A stretch of 64,000 bases of DNA from Flavobacteriales bacterium (GCA_947462255.1 CANHOA010000004.1:1-64000), one strand, 5' to 3'. Shown: positions 29,472 through 38,298, counted from the first letter of the stretch. A program made the numbers and translations. Notes: generated by a model from the letters alone, not told the origin.

Positions 29472-29475
29472 CCCC

Positions 29476-30252
29476 ATGAAATCCATGTATAAGTTCTTAA
29501 TCAATAAACTTCCTCGTCCAATTTTGATACGTTTAAGTTATGTGTTTAAGTTTTTTGCGCCGCTTATGTATCGTGGTAATAAGGTGGAATGTCCGGTTTG
29601 CGAGCGTTCTTTTTCAACCTTTTTATCATATGGATCGAATGTGGCGTATCGCTCAAATGTATTATGTCCTTATGATCTCACCCTCGAACGACATCGCTTG
29701 ATGTGGTTATATTTAAAAAATGAATCAACTTTTTTCTCGGCGCCTAAGTTGTCTTTATTGCATATTGCACCAGAGCAATGTTTCATTCCTAAGTTTAAAA
29801 AACAAGCAAATCTAAGCTACCTTACTGCAGATTTATTATCTCCGATAGCTGATATGCATTTTGATGTTCACCAAATTCCATTGGAGGATAATTCTTTTGA
29901 TGTTTTGTTCTGCAACCATGTGATGGAACATGTCGTTGATCCAATTCAATGCATGAAAGAATTTTTTCGTGTCCTTAAACCAGGCGGCTGGGCCATAATG
30001 CAGGTGCCTCAAGACATGAGCAGGGAAAAAACGTATGAAGATGCAAGCATTACTAGCCCCGAAGAACGAGAAAAGCATTTTTGGCAATACGATCACTTGC
30101 GTTTATTCGGAAGGGATTATCCGCAATGGTTAGAAAAAGCTGGTTTTCAAGTGAAGGAGTATCAATTGTCAAATCACTTTAGCGAAGACCAAATCGATAA
30201 ATTCAGGATTTCTTCCGACGAAATTTTATATATCGCTACCAAACCAATTTAA
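29476..30252 (+). CDS. Class I SAM-dependent methyltransferase with degenerate N-terminal zinc knuckle
   Basis: The protein has 258 aa. Residues 36-75 hold CPVC (Cys39, Cys42) and then LCPYDLTLERHR. In relatives the second element is usually CPxCxSxERHR, so one metal-ligand Cys appears replaced by Asp67. The Rossmann methyltransferase core follows: SLLHIAPEQCFIPKF in place of the glycine-rich motif I, YLTADLLSP, FDVLFCNHVMEHVVDP (motif around strand 4) and FFRVLKPGGWAIMQVP. The substrate is unknown. It is the first gene of a compact run: the peroxidase gene follows after 3 bases. The N-terminal M-K-S-M contains a second possible ATG start at codon 4. Confidence 0.87.
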   Translation: MKSMYKFLINKLPRPILIRLSYVFKFFAPLMYRGNKVECPVCERSFSTFLSYGSNVAYRSNVLCPYDLTLERHRLMWLYLKNESTFFSAPKLSLLHIAPEQCFIPKFKKQANLSYLTADLLSPIADMHFDVHQIPLEDNSFDVLFCNHVMEHVVDPIQCMKEFFRVLKPGGWAIMQVPQDMSREKTYEDASITSPEEREKHFWQYDHLRLFGRDYPQWLEKAGFQVKEYQLSNHFSEDQIDKFRISSDEILYIATKPI

Positions 30253-30255
30253 GGA

Positions 30256-31266
30256 ATGAAGGAAAAAATAGGAAATTATTTTTCGCTATCATTTCTTATA
30301 GTCACCTGTCTTTTAGCATCCTGTGGACATAATAATGTTATTCCCTTTCCTGTTCCTACCCCAATTGATAACCCAATGACGGAGGCTAAAATTGAATTAG
30401 GCAGGCAATTATTTTTTGATAAAAGGCTTTCAATAAACAATACAGTTTCTTGTGCTAGCTGCCACAACCCAAAATTTGCAATGACTGATCGTTTACCGCT
30501 TAGCAAAGGTGTTTATGGCCGAACCGCCTTCCGCAATGCATCCTCAATTCTTAATTCAGCGTATTCAAAAACATTGATGTTTGATGCCCATGTTCCTAGT
30601 TTGGAAATGCAGGCGATCGTTCCACTTCAGGACCATGCTGAAATGGGGCATAATATGAAATACCTGATTCCTAAATTAAAAGGGATTAAGGCTTATCAAA
30701 GCGCCGCGCGTGAAATTTTTAACCGCGATTTTGATGCTTTCGTACTAACGCGGAGTTTAGCTGCTTTCGAACGAACACTGTTTTCGTTTGATTCCAAATT
30801 TGATCGCTATTCCAAAGGAAATGAAAACGCACTTTCATCAATTGAAAAAAAGGGCTGGCAACTTTTTTCTCAGAAATTAAACTGTGTTTCCTGCCATGCA
30901 CCGCCATTTTTCACCACCTATGAAGCGGCAAATAATGGTTTGTATCATTCCTACGAAAAGGATGAAGGTCGATTTAGAATTCATAATGATTCCTCAGATA
31001 TTGGTAAGTTTAAAGTTCCGTCATTACGAAACATTGAACTTACTTTTCCCTACATGCACGATGGTTCCATGAAAACGCTGGATGAGGTATTAACTCATTA
31101 CAGTCAAGGAGGGAAGCATCCTAAAAATCAAGATGTCCGAATCAAGGTGTTCTCCTTATCTTCTGCTGATCGCGATGCGCTTAAGTCATTTCTTTCAAGC
31201 TTAACTGATACCAGTTATCTCACGACTATTTATGGCAAAAAATCGCTTGTTTTGCCACCATTCTAA
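30256..31266 (+). CDS. Di-heme cytochrome c peroxidase (CcpA/MauG family), lipoprotein
   Basis: The protein of 336 aa has a lipobox LLASC (Cys23) after a hydrophobic helix, so it is predicted to be a lipid-anchored periplasmic protein. Two c-type heme sites are visible: CASCH (66-70, low-potential heme) and CVSCH (210-214, high-potential heme). LGRQLFFDKRLSINNTVSC, AFRNASSILN, IVPLQDHAEMGHN and FPYMHDGSMKTLDEVLTHYS are typical of the family, and the Met in YMHDG is a likely distal ligand of the second heme. Members reduce hydrogen peroxide to water with electrons from cytochromes or oxidise protein substrates (MauG). It sits between a methyltransferase and a SUFU-domain gene. Confidence 0.94.
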   Translation: MKEKIGNYFSLSFLIVTCLLASCGHNNVIPFPVPTPIDNPMTEAKIELGRQLFFDKRLSINNTVSCASCHNPKFAMTDRLPLSKGVYGRTAFRNASSILNSAYSKTLMFDAHVPSLEMQAIVPLQDHAEMGHNMKYLIPKLKGIKAYQSAAREIFNRDFDAFVLTRSLAAFERTLFSFDSKFDRYSKGNENALSSIEKKGWQLFSQKLNCVSCHAPPFFTTYEAANNGLYHSYEKDEGRFRIHNDSSDIGKFKVPSLRNIELTFPYMHDGSMKTLDEVLTHYSQGGKHPKNQDVRIKVFSLSSADRDALKSFLSSLTDTSYLTTIYGKKSLVLPPF

Positions 31267-31288
31267 AAACTGACCTTATCTTTACCTA

Positions 31289-31900
31289 ATGCAACACTTT
31301 GTGCAGGCGCTAAAAGCGCGTTTCGGCGATTCGAATGTATCTACAATCCATCATGATTTTGGAACCTTCCTCTTGATTACATCAAGCGATTTTTCAGGTA
31401 CTTTACTAATGACAAGCGATTTTTCAACTTTTAAAATGAATGTTCACGAAAAGCACGTGGGGGAAGAATTTGCCGAATTGTATTTTTACCTCCCCAATTA
31501 TTGGGTGATTAATGACCTTGATAATCCCAATATGAATTGGGTTTTCCCATGGTTGAAAAGAATCAAAGAATATGTCCAAAATAATAATACCTGGCTAGGA
31601 CATGGTCATACAATGCCTTGCGGGAAAGAAATGAATAGTTTATCGTCAACGATGACTCAAAATCATTTTATTATTTCTAAGCCAATAGCATGGGAAAAAC
31701 ACCTCCAACCATTGGTGATAGAAGGAAAAACCATTTTTTTTCTAGCCGTAATCCCCTTGTTTCCCGATGAAATGGATTACAAACAGGGGAAGGGGACGGC
31801 TAAATTATTCGATAAATTTAGGCATCAAGGTGTCACAGAAAAACTAGATGATTATCGAAAATCGGTATTGAAATCGAAATGGAAATTTTTCGGAAAATGA
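31289..31900 (+). CDS. Suppressor-of-fused (SUFU) domain protein
   Basis: The 203-aa soluble protein matches the bacterial SUFU family across its length: AELYFYLPNYWVIND, WVFPWLKRIKEYVQNNNTWL, GHGHTMPCGKEMN, IFFLAVIPLFPDEMDYKQGKG and the tail KLFDKFRHQGVTEKLDDYRK. Bacterial SUFU proteins lack a settled function. Some are thought to be immunity proteins for polymorphic toxins, others housekeeping genes. No toxin gene with C-terminal toxin domains is adjacent here, so an immunity role is not supported by context. Its stop overlaps the start of the EamA transporter gene (ATGA). Confidence 0.9.
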   Translation: MQHFVQALKARFGDSNVSTIHHDFGTFLLITSSDFSGTLLMTSDFSTFKMNVHEKHVGEEFAELYFYLPNYWVINDLDNPNMNWVFPWLKRIKEYVQNNNTWLGHGHTMPCGKEMNSLSSTMTQNHFIISKPIAWEKHLQPLVIEGKTIFFLAVIPLFPDEMDYKQGKGTAKLFDKFRHQGVTEKLDDYRKSVLKSKWKFFGK

Positions 31901-32808
31901 ATGAGAACTGGAAAGCACATGGTGCTTTGGTTTTGGTTAATTTGTTATATGCTGCAAGCCATCTTATTGCAAAGGATGTCATGCCTGCTTATCTAACGCC
32001 GAATGTTTTTATCTTATTAAGAGTTAGTGGTGCGTGTTTGTTGTTTTGGCTGCTTTTTCGAGTTTTTTCCTACGAGAAAGTTCAGGTAAAGGATTTCCTT
32101 TTATTGGCTATTTGTGGCTTATTCGGTGTTGCCATTAATCAGCTTTTTTTCTTTCATGGGCTAAATAATTCGTCTGCCTTTAATGCTGGAATTATTATGG
32201 CATTTAATCCCATTATGGTGGTTGTGCTGGCCTATTTTATCCTTAAAGATCAATTAAATTACCGCCAAATTATTGGAATTGTCATAGGTGCCACTGGTGC
32301 AATTTTGTTAACCATTAATAGCTTTCATACCGACTCTTCTTCCTTTAAAGGGGATCTTTTCTTGGTGATTAATTCCTTCTCGTATGCCTTGTATTTAATA
32401 GCAGCAAAACCTTTAATGGCAAAGTATAGGCCTTTAACGGTTATCACATGGGTTTTTACGTTCGGCTTATTTTTCGTAATGTGCTTTCCTCCAGTTATTA
32501 GCGATGCTTTGTCAACTAATTTTATGGTAATCCCTTTACCAATCGTAGGCGTAATTGTTTATGTAATTGTTGGCGTTACTTTTTTAACCTATTTACTCAC
32601 CATGTATGGATTAAAGTATGTCGGACCGACGGTATCAAGTACATACATATACCTACAGCCGATTATGGTCATTGTTTTCACGGCTTTATTCACCTATTTT
32701 GATTGGACAAATAATGTGTCGTCTGGTATAAGTTTTTTGAAAATGACCCTCATGTTGCTTATCTTTATCGGAGTTTATTTTGCGAATTTTAAAAATAATA
32801 AAGCATGA
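31897..32808 (+). CDS. EamA-family (drug/metabolite transporter superfamily) permease
   Basis: From the ATG at 31897 the protein has 303 aa. This start overlaps the SUFU stop as ATGA and begins MNENWKAHGALVLVNLLYAA, which fits family N-termini. An ATG 18 bases upstream would add six residues. Ten membrane helices are visible in two five-helix EamA repeats (first from residue ~10, second from ~150), with FNAGIIMAFNPIMVVVLAYF, ATGAILLTINS and TYIYLQPIMVIVFTALF typical for the RhaT/YdcZ-like branch. It exports or imports small metabolites; the substrate is unknown. The downstream S9 peptidase gene overlaps it by ATGA. Confidence 0.9.
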   Translation: MNENWKAHGALVLVNLLYAASHLIAKDVMPAYLTPNVFILLRVSGACLLFWLLFRVFSYEKVQVKDFLLLAICGLFGVAINQLFFFHGLNNSSAFNAGIIMAFNPIMVVVLAYFILKDQLNYRQIIGIVIGATGAILLTINSFHTDSSSFKGDLFLVINSFSYALYLIAAKPLMAKYRPLTVITWVFTFGLFFVMCFPPVISDALSTNFMVIPLPIVGVIVYVIVGVTFLTYLLTMYGLKYVGPTVSSTYIYLQPIMVIVFTALFTYFDWTNNVSSGISFLKMTLMLLIFIGVYFANFKNNKA

Positions 32809-35576
32809 TTCGATCGGTTTTTTTAATTTGTTTACTGTACTGTTCTCCTGCGTTTTTCGCTCAGAAGAAATCTATAGATCATACGGCATACTCGAATTGG
32901 AAGAAAATCGAAAAACAAGTCATTTCTGATGATGCCCGATGGATTGCTTACGAAACTACACCGCTAAAAGGAGACGGTTTTGTTTGCTTATACAATGTTG
33001 AGACCGCTAAGACTGATACTATTTTAAGGGGTAAAGATCCAAAATTTAATGCCTTGTCTAACTTGCTAATGGTGAAAATAACACCGGGTTATGACACCTT
33101 GCGGTCGTGTGAATTAAATAAGGTTGATAAAACGAAATGGCCAAAGGACTCTTTATATATCCTTGAGTTAAGCACCTTTAAAAGTGTGAGAATTCCAAAG
33201 TTAAAAGAGTATAAGGTAGCTGAAGAAGGAGGTCGAGTAGCTTATCTTAAGGATGCCGATAAGTTTATTCCTCCGAAAAAACCTTGGTATTGCCCCTTTC
33301 AAAAACAGGTAAAATCACCACCAAAATCAAATGGTGGGGCATTAGTGGTGATAAATAATTCCCTTGAGTCAGAATTTGAACGGAATCAAGTGAGTGAATT
33401 TGATTTCTCGCTGAAGGGTGAATATTTATCTTTTATTACGCACGTAAAAGTAAAATCAGATTCTTTTTCACTTCATTTTTATGATTTTAAAGCTAAAGAA
33501 ATTCATCAATTAAATACAAAAACGGCCTATATGCTTCCTTCGTGGAGCCATGACTTGTCCAAAGTGGCTTATCTATCCTCGTCTGATACATCCAAGGTTA
33601 AACAATATGAGATCCATGTTATGGATATTCTTTCATGGAAGGATTGGTTGGTTTTGGATACACTAAGCAAAGAAATTGATTCTATTCAGAGAATAAGCGA
33701 AAACAGAATACCTTTCTTTAGCAAATCAGGAAATTATTTATTTTTTGGTGCAGCGAATAAGATTGAAAAGGAAGCGAAAGATACCCTGCTTGCATCTGAA
33801 AAAGTGAGTGTTGATATTTGGCATTACCAAGACCAGCGGATTCAACCGCAGCAATTGCTTCAGTTAAAAGAAGACCGTAAAAAAAGTGATTTATACGTGT
33901 TGAATTTAGAAAATAAAAATAGTTTAAAAATTAGTAATGATACCTTGAAGATTAGGGTTAATAAAAACCTTATTGGCGATTATGTAATTGCCACTTCTAA
34001 TGAAGCGTATGCTATACAAGCGCAATGGCGTTCGCCAGGGCTTGAGGATGTCTACCGGATCCACTTGCCATCAAATGAAATCGTTAAGATCAAATCAGCC
34101 TTGGCTTTTGGCGGTTCTTTATCTCCAAAAGGTAGATTTTATGCTTATTTTAATCATGATCAAAAGCAACATTTTTTAGTTGACATGCAAACTCAAGATG
34201 AAATTTGTGTCACCTGTGATGTGAGTAATGTTAATTGGCAGGAGGATGTCAACGGTCAGCCTTTACCAGCGGGTCCTATTGATGATTTGCAGTATGTAGC
34301 GGGGGAGGAGGAGTTTGTCGTTCTTTCCGAATTTGATATTTGGAAATATTCGCTGAAAACACAAAAAATAACCTGTCTTTCAGATAATGGTGACTTACTC
34401 AAAAATACACGATATTCGCTCAACAAGTGGTCAGCGGATAGCGTTTATATCGATTGGAAAAATACCTATGCAAAAGGCTTTAATATACAAACTAAATCCT
34501 CGTCTATTTTTACCTTTGATGACCATAATGGGCACTTAGATTTTAAAGAAGTATATACTGCTAATTATGCCATTAATACGCTTTTGAAATCCAAAAATGG
34601 CAAGGGTATTATTCTTCGAAAAATGGATGTTGTGAGCTACCCTGAAATCAGTGTGCTAGATAGCTCATTTAATGACGAAAAAAGAATCTCTAAAACAAAT
34701 CCTCAGCAAAGCGAATACAATTGGGCAACTGTTGATTTAATAAAATGGAAGGCTTATGATGGCAGCAGTTTAGAGGGTTTGGTTTACAAACCAGAAGATT
34801 TTGATCAAAATAAAAAATACCCTTTAATCGTCTATTATTATGAATTAAATTCGGATAATCTACATAATCATAATGCTCCGAGGCCTTCTGCAAGTACTAT
34901 TAATCCTGTAGAATATGCTTCGGCGGGATATATTGTCTTCATTCCTGATATTCGCTATAAAGTGGGCTTCCCAGCGAAATCTGCTTTTAACTGTATAATG
35001 AGTGGCACAGACTATTTACTTAAAATGTATCCTCTGGATTCGCTTCGAATGGGCTTGCAAGGTCAAAGTTGGGGTGGTTATCAAACGGCTCAGTTAATAA
35101 CGATGACGCCAAGGTATGCTGCAGCGATGGCTGGTGCACCGGTAGCGAATATGGTTTCAGCCTATGGTGGTATCCGATGGGGTTCTGGCCTAAGCCGACA
35201 ATTTCAATATGAATCGACGCAAAGTCGAATTGGAAAAACAATATGGGAAGCGCAAGAATCCTATATTGAGAATTCTCCAATTTTTCATCTTCCAAATGTT
35301 AGTACCCCGCTTTTAATCATGCATAATGATAAGGATGGTGCGGTGCCTTGGTACCAAGGAATTGAGCTTTATAGTGGAATGCGCCGATTAAATAAGCCAT
35401 GCTGGCTCTTAAATTATAACGATGATGACCACAACTTAACTAAATTACCCAATAAGATCGATTTAAGTATTCGAATGCGTCAGTTTTTTGGGCATTATTT
35501 AATGAATGACCCATCTCCAACATGGATGTTAGAGGGGGTAAAGGCAACAGAAAAAGGAAAAATAACGGGCTATTAG
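32805..35576 (+). CDS. Secreted S9-family (dipeptidyl-peptidase/acylaminoacyl-peptidase-like) serine peptidase
   Basis: The protein of 923 aa has a signal peptide (MIRSVFLICLLYCSPAFFAQ), a long N-terminal propeller-type region (residues ~30-640) with repeated beta-strand signatures such as SWSHDLSKVAYLSSSD and FFSKSGNYLFFGAANK, and a C-terminal alpha/beta hydrolase. The triad is Ser755 (LQGQSWGGYQ), Asp844 (HNDKDGAVPW) and His876 (NDDDHNLT). It probably trims peptides from the N-terminus or hydrolyses acyl-peptides outside the cytoplasm. It is only distantly like the oligopeptidase B-type S9 protein at 27296-29389 and is longer. It is the last gene of the five-gene run, with 55 bases before msrA. 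Confidence 0.92.
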   Translation: MIRSVFLICLLYCSPAFFAQKKSIDHTAYSNWKKIEKQVISDDARWIAYETTPLKGDGFVCLYNVETAKTDTILRGKDPKFNALSNLLMVKITPGYDTLRSCELNKVDKTKWPKDSLYILELSTFKSVRIPKLKEYKVAEEGGRVAYLKDADKFIPPKKPWYCPFQKQVKSPPKSNGGALVVINNSLESEFERNQVSEFDFSLKGEYLSFITHVKVKSDSFSLHFYDFKAKEIHQLNTKTAYMLPSWSHDLSKVAYLSSSDTSKVKQYEIHVMDILSWKDWLVLDTLSKEIDSIQRISENRIPFFSKSGNYLFFGAANKIEKEAKDTLLASEKVSVDIWHYQDQRIQPQQLLQLKEDRKKSDLYVLNLENKNSLKISNDTLKIRVNKNLIGDYVIATSNEAYAIQAQWRSPGLEDVYRIHLPSNEIVKIKSALAFGGSLSPKGRFYAYFNHDQKQHFLVDMQTQDEICVTCDVSNVNWQEDVNGQPLPAGPIDDLQYVAGEEEFVVLSEFDIWKYSLKTQKITCLSDNGDLLKNTRYSLNKWSADSVYIDWKNTYAKGFNIQTKSSSIFTFDDHNGHLDFKEVYTANYAINTLLKSKNGKGIILRKMDVVSYPEISVLDSSFNDEKRISKTNPQQSEYNWATVDLIKWKAYDGSSLEGLVYKPEDFDQNKKYPLIVYYYELNSDNLHNHNAPRPSASTINPVEYASAGYIVFIPDIRYKVGFPAKSAFNCIMSGTDYLLKMYPLDSLRMGLQGQSWGGYQTAQLITMTPRYAAAMAGAPVANMVSAYGGIRWGSGLSRQFQYESTQSRIGKTIWEAQESYIENSPIFHLPNVSTPLLIMHNDKDGAVPWYQGIELYSGMRRLNKPCWLLNYNDDDHNLTKLPNKIDLSIRMRQFFGHYLMNDPSPTWMLEGVKATEKGKITGY

Positions 35577-35631
35577 TAAATTATATTTAGTATAGCATGA
35601 ACAAATTCACCTATTATTAGTTTATTAAATT

Positions 35632-36228
35632 ATGACTCGATTCATAGTAAGTTTATTCATAACTTTTTCCTTTTCAGCTTTTTATGCTCAAAAAGAAGCA
35701 ACAAAAACGGCTTACTTCGCAAGTGGTTGTTTCTGGTGTAGTGAAGCAATTTTTGAATTAATAGTTGGCGTAAAATCTGCTGAGTCTGGTTACACAGGGG
35801 GAAAAACAGTAAACCCAACGTATGAGCAGGTCTGTTCAGGAAAGACTGGCCATGCAGAGGCGATTAAAGTTGTTTATTATCCGTCATCTGTTACCTATGA
35901 AAAGTTAGTGCGTGCTTTTTTTGAATCGCACGACCCTTCTACTCTAAATCAACAAGGCGCAGATAAAGGAACGCAATATCGTTCTGCTATTTTTTATCAA
36001 AATGACGCCGAAAAACAATATGCAAATACCTATTGTAAAGAACTTGTAACTAATGGGACCTTTAAACTGGTGACAACTGAAGTAGTTCCCTTTACCATTT
36101 TTTATGCTGCAGAATCTTATCATCAAGATTATGAAAAAAAGAATCCTAATAATGGCTATATTCAAGCAGTTAGCAAGCCGAGAACCTTAGCCTTTAAAAA
36201 GAAAACTAAATTATTGCTTCATGAATAA
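35632..36228 (+). CDS. msrA: Exported peptide-methionine (S)-S-oxide reductase MsrA
   Basis: MsrA reduces methionine-S-sulfoxide in proteins. The catalytic motif GCFWC (Cys33 nucleophile, Cys36) lies right after a signal peptide (MTRFIVSLFITFSFSAFYAQ), followed by GVKSAESGYTGG, NPTYEQVCSGKTGHAEAIKV, FFESHDPSTLNQQGADKGTQ then YRSAIF, and YHQDY. The signal peptide places it in the periplasm or beyond, where a thiol donor other than cytoplasmic thioredoxin is needed; none is encoded nearby. It overlaps the SOUL protein gene by 8 bases. The di-heme peroxidase gene a few kilobases upstream is another envelope defence against oxidants. Confidence 0.96.
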   Translation: MTRFIVSLFITFSFSAFYAQKEATKTAYFASGCFWCSEAIFELIVGVKSAESGYTGGKTVNPTYEQVCSGKTGHAEAIKVVYYPSSVTYEKLVRAFFESHDPSTLNQQGADKGTQYRSAIFYQNDAEKQYANTYCKELVTNGTFKLVTTEVVPFTIFYAAESYHQDYEKKNPNNGYIQAVSKPRTLAFKKKTKLLLHE

Positions 36229-36814
36229 ATGGCTTATTTCCCTACTGGTTATCGCTGCTGTGTTTTTGGTATTTCAACTAGTTGTTTCTATGACAACCAG
36301 TGATATTGAAACGCCGAAATACAAGGTGTTAAAAAAATACCCTCGTTTCGAATTAAGGCAGTATGAGTCAATGATGCTCGCTACTACTAATTTAGGGGTG
36401 GCTAGCTTTGATGAAAAATCAAGTGAAGGCTTTAGAACCATCGCATCCTATATTTTTGGTAAAAATAAGTCGAATGAAAAAATTGCTATGACAGCCCCTG
36501 TTATTTATCATGCTGATTCTATATCAACACTTTCTTTTGTTGTGCCTAGAAGTAAAACACAAGAGTCAATGCCTGTTCCTATTGATCAAAATCTAACATT
36601 CGTTGTGCAAGCACCAAGACTATTAGCTGTGCTTGATTTTGGTGGATTTATAAATAACGAAAAATTAGCCGCGCGTATGGCTGAACTGAAAATAGCGGTG
36701 TTAAAAGAGGGTTTTCAAATCAAAGGGCAGGGCTATTATTTTGGCTATAATCCTCCTTGGCAATTGATAGGAAGGAAAAATGAAGTTGCTTTCGAACTTG
36801 AAAGTGTGAATTAG
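36221..36814 (+). CDS. SOUL-family heme-binding protein, membrane-anchored
   Basis: The 197-aa protein starts with one hydrophobic helix (about 4-24, WLISLLVIAAVFLVFQLVVS), either an anchor or an uncleaved signal. The rest matches the SOUL/HBP fold: YKVLKKYPRFELRQYESM, GFRTIASYIFGKNKSNEKIA, MTAPVI, LSFVVPRSKTQESMPVP, and the C-terminal GYYFGYNPPWQLIGRKNEV. SOUL proteins bind heme or other tetrapyrroles in animals and plants; bacterial members are poorly characterised. The 8-base overlap with msrA suggests co-translation, perhaps in an oxidative or heme-related envelope function. Confidence 0.92.
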   Translation: MNKWLISLLVIAAVFLVFQLVVSMTTSDIETPKYKVLKKYPRFELRQYESMMLATTNLGVASFDEKSSEGFRTIASYIFGKNKSNEKIAMTAPVIYHADSISTLSFVVPRSKTQESMPVPIDQNLTFVVQAPRLLAVLDFGGFINNEKLAARMAELKIAVLKEGFQIKGQGYYFGYNPPWQLIGRKNEVAFELESVN

Positions 36815-36852
36815 TAGTTTCTTTTTCTCAAATTTGTAGTTCAATTAACTGC

Positions 36853-38298
36853 ATGGAGAAATTACAGAATTTTATTAATGGTGAATATTGCCCACCTATC
36901 AATCAATTATATTTTGACAATATTGATCCTTCAACAGGCTTAGTATATTCTCTTATTCCTGATTCAGACGAAAAAGATTTAGCACTTGCTGTTTTATCAG
37001 CAGAAAAAGCTTTTCCTATTTGGTCTTCAATGCCTTCAGAGCAACGTAGCAAGATTTTAGTGAAATTTTCAGAAGGAATTGCGAATAGAATGGAGCAATT
37101 TGTTGCCGCGGAATCGAAAGATAACGGAAAGCCTATTGCACTTGCTAGACAGGTAGATATTCCAAGAGCGGTGTCTAACTTCCATTTTTTTGCCACTGCC
37201 ATTTTACATTTTTCTTCCGAATCGCACTATATGGAGGGTGTTGGGATTAATTATACAACAAGAAAACCAATTGGAATTGTTGGCTGTATCTCACCATGGA
37301 ACTTGCCTTTATATTTATTTTCATGGAAAATTGCACCTGCACTTGCGGCAGGAAATTGTGTCATTGCTAAACCAAGTGAGGTAACTCCTTACACGGCTAC
37401 GATGTTAGGCGAAATTGCTCTTGAAGCTGGATTGCCTCCGGGTGTATTAACTATACTGAATGGCACCGGAGCTAAAATTGGTGATGCTATTGTTAAGCAT
37501 CCTAAAATTAAAGCGATTTCTTTTACAGGTGGAACAGCAACGGGAGAACACATTGCCCGAACTGCTGCGCCAATGTTTAAAAAATTATCATTGGAATTAG
37601 GAGGTAAAAACCCAACAATTGTATTTGATGATTGCGATTTTGATACCGCATTAAAAACAACCATTATGTCCTCTTTTTCGAATCAAGGGCAAATTTGTTT
37701 GTGTGGATCTAGAATTTTTGTGCAACGTGGAATCTATTCTAAATTTAGGGATGCATTTGTCGCTAAAGTATCCACTTCAGTTGTTTCTTTTCCTGAGAAC
37801 CCTCGGGCTAATCTTGGCGCAATTGTTTCTGAAAGTCATTTGAACAAGGTGCTCGGGTATATTGCTTTAGCTAAATCAGAAGGGGGGAAATTATTAACAG
37901 GCGGTAATAGGGTATATTTACCTGCTCCTCATGATAATGGGTTTTATTTGGAGCCAACCATTTTTGAATCCTTGCCCTATGATTGTAAAACAAATCAGGA
38001 AGAGATTTTTGGACCTGTTGTTACCATTATGCCCTTTGATACAGAAGAGGAAGTATTGATGATGGCGAATGATACAAAATATGGCTTGGCGAGTTCTGTA
38101 TGGACAATGGATGTTAAAAAAGCACATCGTATCGCAGATCAATTAAACATGGGTATCGTATGGGTAAATGCTTGGTTGGTAAGAGACTTAAGAACACCTT
38201 TTGGCGGAATGAAAGCTTCTGGAGTAGGTCGTGAGGGTGGTTTAGAGGCCTTACGCTTTTTTACAGAGCCCAAAAATATTTTTATAAAATATGAATAA
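36853..38298 (+). CDS. Aldehyde dehydrogenase, ALDH8 / 2-aminomuconate-semialdehyde dehydrogenase-like
   Basis: This is an NAD(P)-dependent aldehyde dehydrogenase of 481 aa with the full active site: Asn150 (CISPWNLPLYLFSWKIAPA), Glu248 (LSLELGGKNP) and nucleophile Cys282 (NQGQICLCGSRIFVQ). The nucleotide-binding FTGGTATGEHIA is also present. The segments SPWNLPLYLFSWKIAPA and NQGQICLCGSRIFVQ are close to human ALDH8A1, which acts on 2-aminomuconate semialdehyde in tryptophan catabolism, so that substrate is the best guess. No other kynurenine-pathway gene is in the window, which leaves the assignment at subfamily level. It overlaps the subtilase gene by 8 bases. Confidence 0.9.
   Translation: MEKLQNFINGEYCPPINQLYFDNIDPSTGLVYSLIPDSDEKDLALAVLSAEKAFPIWSSMPSEQRSKILVKFSEGIANRMEQFVAAESKDNGKPIALARQVDIPRAVSNFHFFATAILHFSSESHYMEGVGINYTTRKPIGIVGCISPWNLPLYLFSWKIAPALAAGNCVIAKPSEVTPYTATMLGEIALEAGLPPGVLTILNGTGAKIGDAIVKHPKIKAISFTGGTATGEHIARTAAPMFKKLSLELGGKNPTIVFDDCDFDTALKTTIMSSFSNQGQICLCGSRIFVQRGIYSKFRDAFVAKVSTSVVSFPENPRANLGAIVSESHLNKVLGYIALAKSEGGKLLTGGNRVYLPAPHDNGFYLEPTIFESLPYDCKTNQEEIFGPVVTIMPFDTEEEVLMMANDTKYGLASSVWTMDVKKAHRIADQLNMGIVWVNAWLVRDLRTPFGGMKASGVGREGGLEALRFFTEPKNIFIKYE

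Noticed and set aside
31289-31900. SUFU protein as an immunity protein of a toxin system
   Set aside because: No polymorphic toxin, secretion-linked effector or other immunity gene is adjacent; the neighbours are metabolic and envelope genes.
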